Below the pieces are notes generated by a model. The model worked only from the letters and a program-made list of their open reading frames with translations. It ran no database searches and was not told the origin of the DNA. Source: Litoditis marina (taxonomy: Eukaryota; Nematoda; Chromadorea; Rhabditida; Rhabditidae). From it: a stretch of DNA of 64,000 nucleotides. A program made the position numbers and the translations under genes. Shown here piece by piece: positions 1-13,064 of this stretch. Numbering within the stretch: position 1 is the stretch's first letter; each line of letters begins with the position of its first letter. The stretch spans positions 9,031,048-9,095,047 of the forward strand of contig OZ038433.1 in the NCBI GenBank assembly GCA_964036275.1. The letters are read 5' to 3'.

Positions 1-999
1 GCTGCAAGTTTTTTTTTCACTGAACAACAAAATGTTTTTGACCCATGAAAATTGCGAGATTACATTTTTCTTTTCCCTCTTGAGTTATTGTCCTCCTTTT
101 CTATATTCCATGCAGTTCAATCTCAAAAGCTAATCGTCTCTCACTTTACATCGTTTTTTATACAAATGTTATATTTAGCTTAGTCATTTCGGAACAATTG
201 CTATTGTAAAACTTTTAAGCTGGTGAAGTACCAGAAAGTTTAATTTATTATTCAAAATTTACACAGTATAAAGTTTTTACTATTTCAAATTTACATTGCA
301 TATTGGAAAATGGAGTGATCTTTCTGAACTTTTTATTGTCGTAAAAGTTGTCTGCCATTTGTCATCTTATTTGTACGCACACTTTTTTGTGCAAAGTTCC
401 TTTTGAAAAGTGCGGTCGTAAAAAGAGTCACCGAAGGTGGGTTTTACCACAAAATACTATTCATACGCAGTTTCTCTCGTCCATAGACACCTACAGTAAA
501 CGAGCAACATATTCTAAATTTAGGGATTTTTTTTAAATTTCAAATGATTTCGTTTAGAGTTCGACTATTTTTACGTTTTACCATCACATTAATGTACTTT
601 AATGTGCAACAGTTGAAAAGAAATCACATGTTGTAGTCAAAAACATTATGAATGCAGTTCCACAACCAAACATCTCTATTTGACATGCGATCATCACATA
701 TTCCGTAAATTTTGTAATACATGTACTCATTTCGTGCATTTTACAGTAAGTTTTTCTCCATCAAAACATCCATTAACGGAATATAAGCTAACAATTGGAA
801 ATACAAATAAATTTATTTCCGTTTGTATTGCTACACCAAACTACATTGATCATCTCCGCTGAGATATTTGCTCTCTTCATCTGCTTCTCTCCAATTCTAA
901 CTATCACTGATTTTGTCTCACTTACTGGTAATTATATATTTATATACGCAAACTGTACCAAATACATGTGATTCTCCTAACATGTCGATTCTGTTTCAG
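1..999. other. AT-rich upstream region, no gene seen
   Basis: No exon with convincing codon content or splice boundaries is visible. The region is AT-rich non-coding sequence upstream of the CNNM gene and presumably holds its promoter. I see no distinct promoter motif that I would defend. Confidence 0.6.
990..999 (+). promoter_or_regulatory. 3' splice acceptor immediately before CNNM ATG (likely SL trans-splice site)
   Basis: The sequence tctgtttcag ends directly at the ATG of the signal-peptide exon. A 3' splice site with no visible upstream exon is the usual look of a nematode spliced-leader acceptor. A 5'UTR intron is the alternative. Comparable acceptors precede the start codons of the other genes here. 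Confidence 0.6.
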
Positions 1000-3900
1000 A
1001 TGAAATCCCCCTTTATATTTATATTTCTATTATTATTACTATTTTCTTCGGTGCGGTCTCAGAATGAGACTGAATCCATTCTCTCGTCTACAACTACTGA
1101 TGACATCATATCAGAAAACGCTACGCAGCCAGCTACCCAGGTACTCTATTAAATCTATTCAAAAATAAATTTTTCATATATTCTTTAGTGTATTTTCACC
1201 ATGGAAAGTATTTGTTCAGTTTTAGTTTGTTTGTACTTCATTTGTGGTGTTATTTTTCAATGGAAACGTTAAAAAAGCAATTGAAAACCGGAAAGTTCAC
1301 TTTACACGTAAACTAACATTGAATACATTTTTTTATTCTTTATTGGAGTTATTCATTCTATTCTTTATTGGAGTTATTCATAGTCAATTAACCAACTTTT
1401 ATTCCATATTCAGTTTTCAACTTCTTGACATGGCGGGTTGTTTTTGAGAAATGACATATTTGCATGAGGATTGTCTCTAAGCCACTAGCGTCTCACTCAA
1501 AGACAACATGCCGCAGGCGTAGTAGCAATAAGTAGAGAAAAGCTGTTTGTTTTTCATTTTCATTCGAAAAAGTTTTAACTCTAATTTTTCTAAAACAAAC
1601 ACGTCACTTCAACTCCGTTTATTAGCAAACAATTAACTTTTTCAATGCTTTTATGAGAAGGAAATATTTTTCTGTGGCTATCCCAATTAATTTATGTCAA
1701 AAAATATCCTCTGGCGATAGACTTCTTATATAATGTGGTTTACTTGCAAGTGATGTCTGATGGCATCAAATGAAAAAGTGGGATGTTTTGGTTTATATAG
1801 TCGTCGTCTTTCCTACGTCCTCCTACAGTGCACGATTGAACCTTTCTGTTTTGATTTTCTGAGAATAGTGTATTTTTCTCGAGAAAGTGTTGTAATTTTT
1901 GAGTACCTCAACTTTTTCCTTTTAGAGAATGTTTTCTGTCTAATGTTTTTGCAAACTTCATATTGTAGGTTCATACTGTATGATTCATACGTCACTCTGC
2001 ATCTAATAGTTTTCTATTAAAATTACACTGCCGCTAAAAGGTGTGGTACGGTAAGTTGAAAGAGGAAAGGATAAAATGCCTATTTGCTTCTTCTCAGACA
2101 GAACCTGGGGCAGTTAGAGGGGTACTTAAGGGGGCGTGGCCTATCGAATTTCGACATGAAAGTCAGTTTGGCGAAAAAGAGGCAGTTGAACGGGGCCACA
2201 TAATCTGGCACTTACAGGGGTACACAAAATGGGACTTAGAGGGGTAGGGCGGGCGCGGGCGTAATGTCTACCATAGCAAAGCAATTACCAGCGTGGCAAT
2301 CATGTGCAACAGTTAGTGAGTTTCGTCCCGCACATGTGTGGCGAGTTCGAGTCCGCTCGGCGCCGATAGTTTTGCATTTAACTCATACATAGAAAATCTG
2401 GCAGTTAGAGGGGTAGGTAAATGGGAGTTCGTTACCGCAACGCGCTGGACCTAATTTCCCACGGCTAAGTCCCAGATTTTCGACGGCCAACTCCCACGAC
2501 TTTTGTCATAGATATGCTTCCAAGTATTACGTGACAATTTGTTGTATTAAAGAAAGCAGATTAGAAAGAGGAGATGTGTTGAAGATCCTAGAAAAACATT
2601 CCATATTTGAAAGAAAATACATTTTTTATTGTAATGATTGATGTTATTCCCTTCCAGGCTCCCGCGAAAATGGTCCACGACCCGAGTATATTTGGAATGC
2701 GAGTCGAGTTGCCGCCTGACGATCCTTTTGGATTCGAGTTCGTTTCTCTTATTTTTTTCGCGGATACTCATTTATCATTTGTTACGTTGGTATACTGAAC
2801 AGTTAAATGAGTTTTAGTCGAAGAACCAATTGCTTTTTGCCGGAAAACTTACTCACGTTCATCCCAATTTGCATATTGAACCAAAATGTCAATTTTCATC
2901 TCGGGACCGGGGCGCAAACTAGGTTGTCTCATTAAAGTTTGGTTTTTCACTGATTTATTCCACGAATGTTGTTGCCTTGGTATAGATATAGAGCAAACTA
3001 AAGCATTACAATTATAAGATTATGTTGAAACTTGATAAAATAATTTCGAGTCTTATGTGATAATTATGTGTATTGATTTTAGTTTACTGGGAGTATGCAT
3101 AGTTGCTCCGGATGAGAAGTTCAAGGTAGCCATCTATGGAAATCATTTGGACAGAATAGCCCAGTTGATATTCACACATACGAATAACTGCTCGGAGGGA
3201 ATAGTGGTGGAGGCAACCAATGACTTCCTCATACACTTCACACATAAGGCAAGAATAATGGGTTCTTTATTCAAATAGACACACAATCAAAAGTCTTTTC
3301 AAGATATTAGGAATAAACACAGCCGCCAAAGAGGGGGGACGTTTGAAGAAAAACAGAAAAGTAGGTAGTTTTGATATTTCCTATTGATAAATAGCTCAGA
3401 TATCTGTTAATCCAATTTTAATTGTCAGGTAGAATTTTGAGTTCAAATAATTCTGATAAAATTGAAGTCAAGCAAAATATTTGCCGCCAGCAGGGGTCGA
3501 ACCTGCGACCTTGGGCTTATTAGACCCACGCTCTAACCAACTGAGCTATGGCGGCTGCGATCAACTGGGAGACACACAGATAGTGAATTTCTCGTTCCAG
3601 GCCACGTTCCATCTAACTCTCCAGCTACTACCGGAAACAGTACACGCCTATAAGATGTGCGTGAAACCGAAAGGATACCAAGGAAGTGACTACGATCTCG
3701 CTCCGGTAAGTTTATAAGACAATAATCACGGAAATTGTCTCGGAGGGGTAATTTTACTTTGAGAAGATCACGTTAGGCAACCGAATCTTCGGTGTGGTTT
3801 GAATTTGATACACGCCACCAGATACAAATTTCAACCGGAACGCAACGAGTTCAAACTACACACACCTGCGTGATAGGCTGATAGGGAAATATACTGTACA

Positions 3901-4180
3901 ACCCTTCTTCAAAAAGAGCGAACCCTAGATCATCAAAAGATATAAAAATTGCATTGAGTTGAGTTTCTCTGGTGTTCATCACATTTTTGAACACAAGTCA
4001 TTTCAACATCATACTTTTGTTCAGCTTGATGACGTGTCCACGTGGATCAGCACCGAGAGACCACCCAAGGAGCTATTCATGCCACTTCCGGTTCAGGTAT
4101 TAAGATCAACTTCTAGTTAACTAGTTCCAAAGAGTAAGAGAGAGAGATATAGAGAGGGAGAGAGAGACAGATAGAAAGTA

Positions 4181-4251
<71 letters not shown>

Positions 4252-7200
4252 GAGAGGGAGAGGGAGAAAGATAGAAAGTAATAGAGAGAGAGACGACAAA
4301 AAAACAGGAAAATAGCTGCGAGTAACGTTATCTTATCCTCCTTAACTATCCCCTTCTAGATAGGAGTGATCGCGTGTATGCTGTGTCTGTCCGCCCTCTT
4401 CTCCGGATTGACTCTTGGCCTCATGTCTCTGACCCCCCAGGAACTCGAACTCCTCATCAAGAGTGGGTCTGCCAACGAGCAGAAACACGCCAGCAAGATA
4501 CTGCCCATTCGCAAGAAGGGTAAGAATTTCTACTTTGATCTCGCAATTCATACTGTATTGCCATCTTCTGATGTGGACAGCGTAAAAATTGGTTACTATT
4601 GCACTTCTGAAAGGCCAATCTATTTCCGAACTAAAATCGAAACATAATATTACATAATTAATTTTTTCATAATTTTTTTTTCTCTATGCTTTGAGTCACA
4701 TGGTAAACTACCCTTATTCTTGTGTTAATCCTTTTTTCGACGAACAATAACGTACTTCAATATCTTATCATTATTATAGTACAAGTGTCCATCTTAGTAC
4801 TATTGTCTCTATTCATCTTCTTTCAGGAAACCTGTTGCTATGTGCCCTTCTGCTGGGCAACGTCATAGTGAATGCGTCCATCTCCATTCTGTTCGGGGAG
4901 CTTACCAGTGGCCTTCTGGCTCTCGCGGTGTCTTCCATCGGCATCGTCATATTCGGAGAAATCATTCCACAGAGTATTTGCGTCAAGTGAGTACGACACT
5001 GGGATATTGGAACTCTAGAAAATTTTGAAATGGAAAGAAACGAGAAAATTGAGAGCGACGAAGAGTAAGATGCTGAAAGAAGAAAATGAAAAGGAGGGTT
5101 TTTTTGGAGAGGTTGTTCTACAGAAAATTTGTTTTGAGTGCGCTTTCATAAAGGTAATGAAAAGTTATGGATTCGGAAAAAAATTGGGAATACAGAAGGA
5201 GAGGGGAGCGGGAGAGGGGGGAAAGAAGCAAAAAAGGGAGGAAATATTAGTCTTGTAGACCTTCTGTGAAAACTGCGGTTAATCATGCACTTCTTCACTT
5301 ACTCTGTCAGTCTTCGGGAACATTCTTGCGAGGGTACTGATTACTGATCAATCGAATGGAATCACATCGATTCCTTGTATTTTCTCTGAATGTACTTATA
5401 TTTACAAACAAACTAATAACTTCAGAAACGGTCTGGCGGTGGGGGCACATACCATCGCAATCACACAGGTGTTCATATTCGTCACCTGGCCACTGGCCTA
5501 TCCGATCAGCAAACTACTGGACTGCCTGTTGGGAGCAGAATATGTGAGTCGAACAAATTGTTCCATTTCAACAAAACAGTTTTCCATTATGTCTTCAACC
5601 TCTTACCTTTCTCGAGAAAACGTGGGTATATTTCGACTATGTTTTGATAAAGATGGAAAAAAGCTTACGAAAACTTTCGATGCTCAAAAAATAAAGTGAA
5701 TGATAGATAGCTACTCGGAAACATGAGCGCCTACGTCTAGAATTGGCCAGCTACATGAAGCGAGACAGTAGGAAGGTCGATGAGACGCAGACAGCGTCGC
5801 TGTGACCAGCACACTCTCGTCGAGTACTGGCTGAGATTTGTCTATGTGGTTTGCTCTTCCCAAAGTAAGACTATATCGTGTGGGTTACCCGTAGTTTGTA
5901 GTTTGGCTCATTCGATAATTGTGGATTATCTAGATCTAACTACAACAAATAAACGTGATCACTTTCCATATTTCTTGCAGACGGTGTACAATCGAAAGCG
6001 TCTAATGGAGATAATGCGAATGTCGATGAAGGACAATAATCAGCTGTCAAACGAGCTGAAGATAGCCGTGGGAGCCATGGAATTACTCGACAAGGTCGTC
6101 GAGAACGTCATGACCAAGATATCGGTCAGTTTATCTTCTTACTGTTTATCTTTTTGAATTTCGAAATTTCGCCAATCAATGAATGTGTCTACCCTGTATG
6201 GAAAACTATTGATTTCCAAAAAAGGTGAAAACACAAGGAAAACCATTTTTTAGTGGTTTCCGAAACACTGAATTTCAAAAAATTCAGTAAAAAAAGACAA
6301 CTAAGAATGGTTCAATCCTTTCCTTAACATTTTTGAATAAGCTTTTTTCCAGGACGTTTTCATGCTTCCGGATACTACGATTTTGAACGCTAAAACGGTG
6401 GCGGAAATCGTTAAAATGGGCTACACCCGAATTCCGGTCTATTCCGGAGGAGACAAGAACAATGTCACCGATCTACTCTTCGTCAAGGTTGGTTACACAC
6501 AAGATGGAATAGTTACAGTAACGATTCCTATTATTTCAAGAGATGTACCTTATTATGAAAAGTAGACAAATAGCATTCTTTCCAAGCAATACCTTGAACA
6601 CGAAAATTCTCAGACAAATTAGCAAGCAACTTCTATAGTGACATACTCTTTTCTCTCCTCAACCTTTCTCTCCATTTACCAGTTTGGAGTGCCACATACG
6701 ACATACTATGTGGAAGTCACGTGTTCAATCACGGATGAATATATTATCTTCTGAGTTCAGGACCTGGCCCTGCTGGATCCGGACGATAATTTCACGGTTC
6801 ACACCGTGTGCGGATACCACAAGCATCCGGTGAAGTTCGTGTTCAACGACACCCCGTTGAGTGTCATGCTGGAGGCATTCAAGAAGGTCAGCTATGAGTA
6901 AAACGTGAGACGGCCGCGACAATGTCGTTTCCGTCTCAGTTTTAACTGTTGTTTATCAGTCTGCGCCTCCTGAAACATATGCTATTTTCATGAGTAAAAT
7001 TTGTCGACATTGTCGTTGCCGTCTCAATTTGGACTCAGTCGGCGGCGGCCGAGTCAGTGAATTCTCAGAGAGAGGTCAAACTATCACTGTTTCAGTGTTG
7101 TATTTATTTGAAACAAACATATTTGTTGTCATTGAGACCTTTCGATGTTGTTATATTACCTTTCACTGAGCACATAGTTCCAAAATATTACTTTCTAATT

Positions 7201-10200
7201 GTATTCAAAGTAACACTGGGTAGCAAAAAACAGCGATATGCAGCAACTAGATGAAAATATTCTTTAAATTTACAGAAAATATTTTTTGTTACAGGGAGAC
7301 GGTCATTTGGCGATGGTGAAGAGACTGGTGGGGGGAGACGACAAGGATCCCTCCTATGAATTGGTGGGGGTCGTCACGCTAGAAGATGTCATGGAAGAAA
7401 TTCTACAGGTCAGAAGAAAATCGATATTGCCAGAAATACAAGTGAAACGTTAATCAAGTTGATAATAGTCCCAAAATTGTAACTCTGGACTCAAAGATGT
7501 CATGGAAGTCTCAAAGATGTCATGGAAGGAAGAGATTCTACATTTCAGAGAAGGCGATCGAAAAAAATAATCAATACTTTTAAATATACAAAACAAGTGA
7601 TTTTGAGCAACGTGGAAAACCAGTTGTAGTTACGGGTAATCCCAAAGATTTCCATCAGTATGAGAAATAGTGCTCAAACATTCGATGAACTGTGGTCTCA
7701 AACAAAGTCAAGGTTCACTGAAATGAAAATGTGAAGGCGATAGTTCCCACTGTGCATTTCGCAGCCAGTAAATGAGTTTCCAGACTGTATTTCACAATGT
7801 TTTAAATTTTCATAGCCTATAGATTTTGGTGGGCTTCACCTTCATCAGACCACGTTTTGGAAAAGGAAATTGTCTCCAAGAAATAGTCATTGGAATGTCT
7901 TGGAACGATGCCAACAGGTCTCAGTGGGAATGAACAAACCTATGAAATGTTGGTTTCTGAGGTGATTGACAAGTCTCATTCGACCTAAAATACCGAATGG
8001 CACCTTGCTATTTTCAGGCGGAAATCAACGACGAGTCGGACGTGTTTTCTGACAACGTGAACCGGAAAAGACGAAAAGTCTCCCATGTAGGTTTCACTGC
8101 TCTACATCTTAGTTTTGTAGTTCTTAGAACTAATTATTATGAAAATACATAAAATTATGATAGTGGTTGCTCTAGAATAGATCCGGGTCGTTGCTTTTTT
8201 TTCAGTTTTGCTTCTTTCCCTAGTAGTTTTCTAAAAAAAACTTTATAATCGCGAAAATTGTGAATTGATCCCAAAAATATTTCCTGCTGTTACGCTACAG
8301 GATCTGGCCCCTAATGGGTCAGAGCCTGAACACACCTAGGGTCCACGCGGTGTAGCGGTTTTATATTAGTTTAGTTTGTAAGGCACCTTGGACCCAACCT
8401 CAATTTATATAGGACAAAAGGCAGGGGCTTAACCCTGGACTGCCCTTCCCTGAGCGATAACAGAAGTCTTAGTTATATACTAATTCATATCAGACATGTT
8501 AATAACATCACTACAATAAAAGAGTAATACATAAACTACGGTTATTATTAGGATCCAGACCAAGATAGATCCCAAAGAGACGAACCTATCTTGGCTGGTA
8601 CAGGGAAGGGGAACTGGCGGGTTGACCCCGCCTCTCGCAGTGATAGGACGTATGGTCACAAGCATTGCGAGAGGACAGACTCATGACAAGTCTTGAGAAA
8701 CACTGCTTTTCCAGTTGGTGCGAAAGTAAGGTTTGTGTTTGTACTTTGTACCCTGTATCTTCAGCACCGTGACATGACGAAACTTCTGTGTGACAAGGAG
8801 GCCCCCCGCGTACAAGTCTCAATGCAGGTAATAGTCCTCGTCACTTATATGTCTAGTCCTACAGTATCTTCTGTCTTCCAGTTGGATTCTGTTGTTTTTC
8901 AAATTGGCGCGAATAACACTTGAACCTAAAATAAAAGTATAAAAGTTCACATTACCGATCGCTCTATTCTTCCATGAACCTCTTATTCTCATGTACTCTC
9001 AAGAGGTTTGCGCTATCATACGCTTTTGTTACAGAACGCACAGTTCCATTCATGAAAAAATAATTTTGCTGCCGAAATTTCATTTGACATTTTTTTTTTC
9101 AGCTGCAAATAGTGGCTCTTCAATGGTTGGTGGCCAATCAACCGGCATTTTCTCCGGCATTTGTGGATACAAATGTATTGGAAAGACTGATCAGGACCAG
9201 AGGAAGAAGGGTAGGTCATGCGGTGTACGCGTATAGAGATTGCACATTCAACTATCTATATAAGTTGTTTTTGTAGTTTGAACCTCTATACTGTGATTCA
9301 CAGCTATAACATGTACGGACACCACATATTCACATATTTTACATGTTTACATTTACATATTTAGTCATTCACTTCGCTTCGTTACGAGGCGGTGATCATC
9401 ATACATGTCACAGACCTTTGTAGCAGCAGTAACACCACACCACAGCTCAACCACGGTCAACCCAAACGCAGTGGGCACTGCAGGCGAAAATTGTGTTTTG
9501 TTGGTCATGACGAGTTATTAGTTTGATCAGTGCATTTCTCACACCCCAGCCACCCACTGTCAGATGATGGAAGATACATTGAATGTAGAGAAATCCATAA
9601 TTTCGTTCAAGCTTTGAAACTACTGTTTTTCAGGTCGACGTCTCTTCGCTGATAGCGCTTTCGGTAGATCAAGTGAATCTACCGAAATTAGCCAAATTGT
9701 ACACCAAAGACGAGATGAGCGATAGATTCATATTGATCTTGGAAGGACGGGTTCAGGTCACAATTGGACAGGTATATTATTTGTTTCCATAAAAAATGAA
9801 GAAGGAAGCCTTTATTAATGTAGGAAACAGAAAAACTGGAAAAATTATCTTCCTGGAGCGTTTTGATTTGACATCTTAATCTCATTGGATCTTCACGCTA
9901 TACGTTGAACCTAAGAATATTCCATATATCGCTCATTTAATGTGTTACCGAATCTGATTTTATTATCTGTTACAATCTTCCAAATATAATTGTATACAAC
10001 TGAGTTTATCTACATCATCCTCTTACAGAGCGGAATGATGTTCGAGGCCGGTCCGTGGCACTGTTTTGGCGGGGAAGTACTGGACAAATTGGTCAAGGGA
10101 GCTGCCACACTCAGCAGAAGTACCTCGATCATTGGTAGGTGCAGGAAGTGACTAAACCGTTCTTGTAATTTGGTCTCGAAACAATCCGGAACTTACCAGT

Positions 10201-12363
10201 TTCGACCGAAAATCACCGGGATCAAACTCACAAACATTGTATAGGCTTGCTTTGGAACGAGCTAAAGGCGAAAATAACAACCTACCCAATTAATGATAGC
10301 ACACTGTATCTTTGAATGCATACTGTGGAAGGACACTTTTCTTTGTTCGGTCGGTACTGCCACTAAACGTCTGCCTTCAGCACAACATATTTCTCCATAC
10401 AAGAGAAAAAATACTCAGCAGAGAATTTGAACCATGTCTGAATCGTAATATGATCAAACAAACTACAGAAAGGAGTTAATAATCCCGTGTCTACTTTTTT
10501 CCTTCCAACCTTCTTATATCACCACTTTTTTCTTCAGACACGCCCGACGTATCTTGCCGACGTCCAGATCTGATGTTCAAACCGGACTTCTCGGTTGTTG
10601 TCAAAGAAGACTGTACCTACTTGGACATCAATGTGGCATCTTACATAAATGCATACAAATCAACACTCATGCAGAGGGACAAGGGGTCAGTTCAAGTGAA
10701 ACCATTTGGTGTGAAGTGTGGTGGGTAGCGTACCACCAATGTAAATTTTGCAGTAGAAGAGAACCCTTTGGACCGCGGTTTACATTTGTAGCATGAACTT
10801 AGTTCCAAAAATCGTAAGATTACTCTGTTCACAAACTATAGCTACTTATTTTTGTGGATGTTTTTGAGTTGAGTTTTTTGTGCATAACGGGAACGAAATG
10901 TGTCCAAAACGCAAGAAAAACAGAGAGATTCGGCGTGTTTATTCATGATTGCAAACGCTCATTACAATTTGAAAATGTAAAGTTTATTTCTTTAAACAAA
11001 AGTGTTGCTCTTATACTTGATTTTCTTCCAGACGTGACGATTTATCGTTTTCCGGTCATTCCCGCTCTCCCTCCCCAGTGAGGAGACAGAGCTCAGTGCA
11101 GAACAACGTGGTAAGTTTTGAGAAACTTAAGTAAACAAGTTCAATTATAGGTAGTATAAATATCAGAGTTGTACTTTGATATACATGCAAGTCATAGCTT
11201 CCAAATTACGACTGAACTGTCTACAACAGGATGAAGCTACAAACATATTGGTTCAGAGCTAGATGTACAATTCTCATCCGCTTTTCCCTTCGCACACTCA
11301 TAGAATACATTCCAGTCTAAATAAACAACTACAATGATTGAATATTAATAATACTGGCAGTCCGTCCCCATCCTAAAACCTTCTGAGCTGATCGCCCGCG
11401 ATAGTTCAGCCCGAAATGTTCTGCCTAGGATTCCTATTACATGAGGTGCTCAAGTAACACCCGGGGCGCTCAAAGTAGGGGGTGAAGTATAACATTCCAG
11501 ATTAAAGATTAAATAAAGAATAATATTTTATTGATATTCCAGTCGGCCCCCATCCTGGACCCTTCTGCCCTGATGGTCCGTCCCGTGGCCAGACAATCGG
11601 TCGAAGACGCAAAGGAGGCTGTCAAAGTACTCAGCAATCGACTGTCAGGATCACATACCGCTGAGGTGAGAAACAAAACGATATTTATATAGGGAACGAC
11701 AGCTGAGTTGTAGTTTGGACGTGATCACACACCATAATTCAATTTCGACCGAAAAGTAACGACATCAAACTATAAACACAGCGTGTTGTATACTCCGTTC
11801 CACCAATCGGTGCCTTTCGACAGTAATCTGTCGAATATTCAAGGCAATTTATTTAATCAACAAACAGGCTTTTAGCTTCACTGTTTTCTGTGCCTGTAGT
11901 AACCACTGTATATAACAAAATCACAAAGTTCAAACTATTTATAATACCTACAAGATATGAATAATGTACTTGAAAGATTCACAATCTCACTGTAGAGGGC
12001 TATTGTTGCGTGAAACAGACTATAGCAACATATACATATATACACAAATATAACAATACACAGTATAGGCTTGATCTGGAGAGAGCAAACCATATATATA
12101 GTTAATACTTTTTTTCCACTGAAAACATACAGTTTCTCTACTGAAATGACTTGACTGTCTACAACGACGTACAGTTTCTCTACTGAAAACATACAGATAC
12201 GGCGATTGTTTATAGTTTGATTACAATGATATCGAGATTTGTGTTTTGTTTCGAGACCAAAGTACAGCTGAAACTTGATCATCTCCCGTAGTTTTTCATG
12301 TGTTGATGTTCCAAACAGTTTCAGGAAACCTTCGAGCTACTTCCACCAAAAGCCGACGTATAG
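1000..12363 (+). CDS. CNNM: CNNM/ancient conserved domain metal transporter, 797 aa, 21 exons
   Basis: Exons: 1000-1140, 2658-2737, 3083-3248, 3601-3705, 4025-4096, 4360-4519, 4827-4986, 5426-5543, 5981-6124, 6353-6487, 6761-6886, 7295-7408, 8018-8086, 8765-8827, 9103-9210, 9634-9771, 10029-10134, 10538-10685, 11032-11110, 11543-11665, 12325-12363. They sum to 2394 nt with consistent phases. Order of parts: signal peptide (about residues 1-20), extracellular N-terminal domain, CNNM/DUF21 membrane domain (about 189-340, with [11 protein letters not shown] and [12 protein letters not shown]), CBS-domain pair (about 370-510, with GYTRIPV and [10 protein letters not shown]), then a cyclic-nucleotide-binding-like domain (about 545-700). 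The family mediates Mg2+ efflux or regulates divalent-metal homeostasis at the plasma membrane. The intron between exons 3 and 4 is GC-AG. Family assignment is very secure; which nematode paralogue it is cannot be told from the sequence alone. Confidence 0.95.
2060..2510. repeat. GC-rich repetitive block in CNNM intron 1
   Basis: The 14-mer cagttagaggggta recurs (near 2110 and 2402) and a related gacttagaggggta lies near 2232, in DNA much richer in G+C than its surroundings. A B-box-like agttcgagtcc lies near 2346, suggesting a Pol III-derived component. No coding content was recognised. It is probably a composite of decayed transposable elements. Confidence 0.4.
3483..3555 (-). tRNA. tRNA-Ile (anticodon AAU)
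   Basis: On the minus strand this is 73 nt. It has a 7-bp acceptor stem beginning GCCGCCA, D-arm TAGCTCAGTTGGTTAGAGC, anticodon arm TGGGT-CTAATAA-GCCCA reading AAT, and T-arm GCAGG-TTCGACC-CCTGC. All stems pair and the A and B boxes are canonical. It is intronless and lies antisense inside the CNNM GC-AG intron, 45 bp before the next exon. Confidence 0.95.
3781..3935. repeat. Copy of dispersed 'caaactacaaac' palindromic repeat
   Basis: A degenerate copy carries ttcaaactacacacac and ends in aaagagcgaaccct. The same core plus tail occurs at about 53055-53175 and 45000-45075, and partial copies occur at many other places. It is probably a non-autonomous palindromic transposon. Confidence 0.5.
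4133..4295. repeat. (GA)n microsatellite
   Basis: A long, nearly pure GA run (longest at about 4181-4245) is flanked by imperfect GA tracts, inside the CNNM intron before the first membrane exon. The long Ser-Leu reading frame on the other strand is an artefact of the dinucleotide. Confidence 0.95.
7409..8017. other. CNNM intron, no feature
   Basis: This is ordinary intron sequence between the second CBS exon and the next exon. It includes a short local duplication of the phrase gatgtcatggaag (near 7384, 7496 and 7517) copied from the adjacent exon end. Confidence 0.5.
8289..8680. repeat. Unclassified repetitive-looking block in CNNM intron
   Basis: This compositionally distinct stretch begins near ggatctggcccc and ends near attgcgagagg. 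It includes a GC-rich end and no recognisable exon. It looks like a transposable-element tail or fragment, but I cannot place it in a family. Confidence 0.3.
11361..11430 (+). pseudogene. Decayed copy of CNNM exon 20
   Basis: The sequence after tactggcag (tccgtccccatcctaaaacc and on) closely resembles the true exon at 11543 (tcggcccccatcctggaccc), including an acceptor-like AG. It would read [12 protein letters not shown] where the real exon reads [12 protein letters not shown]. The copy lacks a matching donor and runs into stop codons, so it looks like a local exon duplication that has decayed. Confidence 0.6.
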
Positions 12364-12584
12364 TTGAAGAATTCAGATTATTGCTAACTATTACTTTCCC
12401 AAAATAGAGGGTGTTCATTTGTTATTTCCAAGTTTACCAACAATTGTTTTTAACTTGCACTACTGAGCCGAATTCGGGTATACTATGTATTTGTTTCTCC
12501 TAACATTTTCCCCAAATTAGGGATACGTTATTACACTTATTTTTCATTTTTGTATATTTCTTTGTTTATGCGTGCCTTGCGTAC

Positions 12585-12590
12585 AATAAA
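12585..12590 (+). terminator. Poly(A) signal for CNNM
   Basis: A canonical AATAAA lies 222 bp after the CNNM stop codon, before the convergent XPO2 gene. Confidence 0.6.
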
Positions 12591-12599
12591 ATCACTATT

Positions 12600-13064
12600 G
12601 CCATATCCCATTATTCATCCTAGAACTGAATCTACGTTAATGAACGGAATAAGAAACGGCTACACGGTTCAGTATAGTTTATCAAACAACATTTAACAAA
12701 AACATTTCAAAAGCGGCCTATTCTTATGCTTTTTCAAGTAGGCGCGTGCACAATTTCACAAGCAACAGTTTTCAAAAGATACCAGGACTGACAATAACAA
12801 CGTGTGTTGAACCGTAGATCAAGAGAGGGAGATACCGGGGGCAATCGAGTGGAGAATTCAGAATAGATGGGACATAAATCATGAGATGACTAACCTAAAA
12901 AGTAACAATATACTAACTTGAAATGTTCTATGTTAGAATATGCGAATGGGCTACAAGCTGTTCAAGTTCTAATAAGAATGAACCTAGACCTAGAAAACAA
13001 AGTTGATACTACTGAATGGGACAAGAACAGAGGCAGAAACGGGCGCGAAATCCAAGTTTTCAAA
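12600..13064. other. Convergent 3' spacer between CNNM and XPO2
   Basis: The two genes end tail to tail about 700 bp apart. I see no further gene in this AT-rich spacer, nor a clear AATAAA on the minus strand for XPO2. Confidence 0.5.

Noticed and set aside
3481..3540. Plus-strand reading frame starting [15 protein letters not shown]
   Set aside because: This is the antisense translation of the tRNA-Ile gene, a common artefact.
4117..4299. Ser/Leu-rich minus-strand reading frame
   Set aside because: It is the translation of a (GA)n microsatellite inside a CNNM intron.
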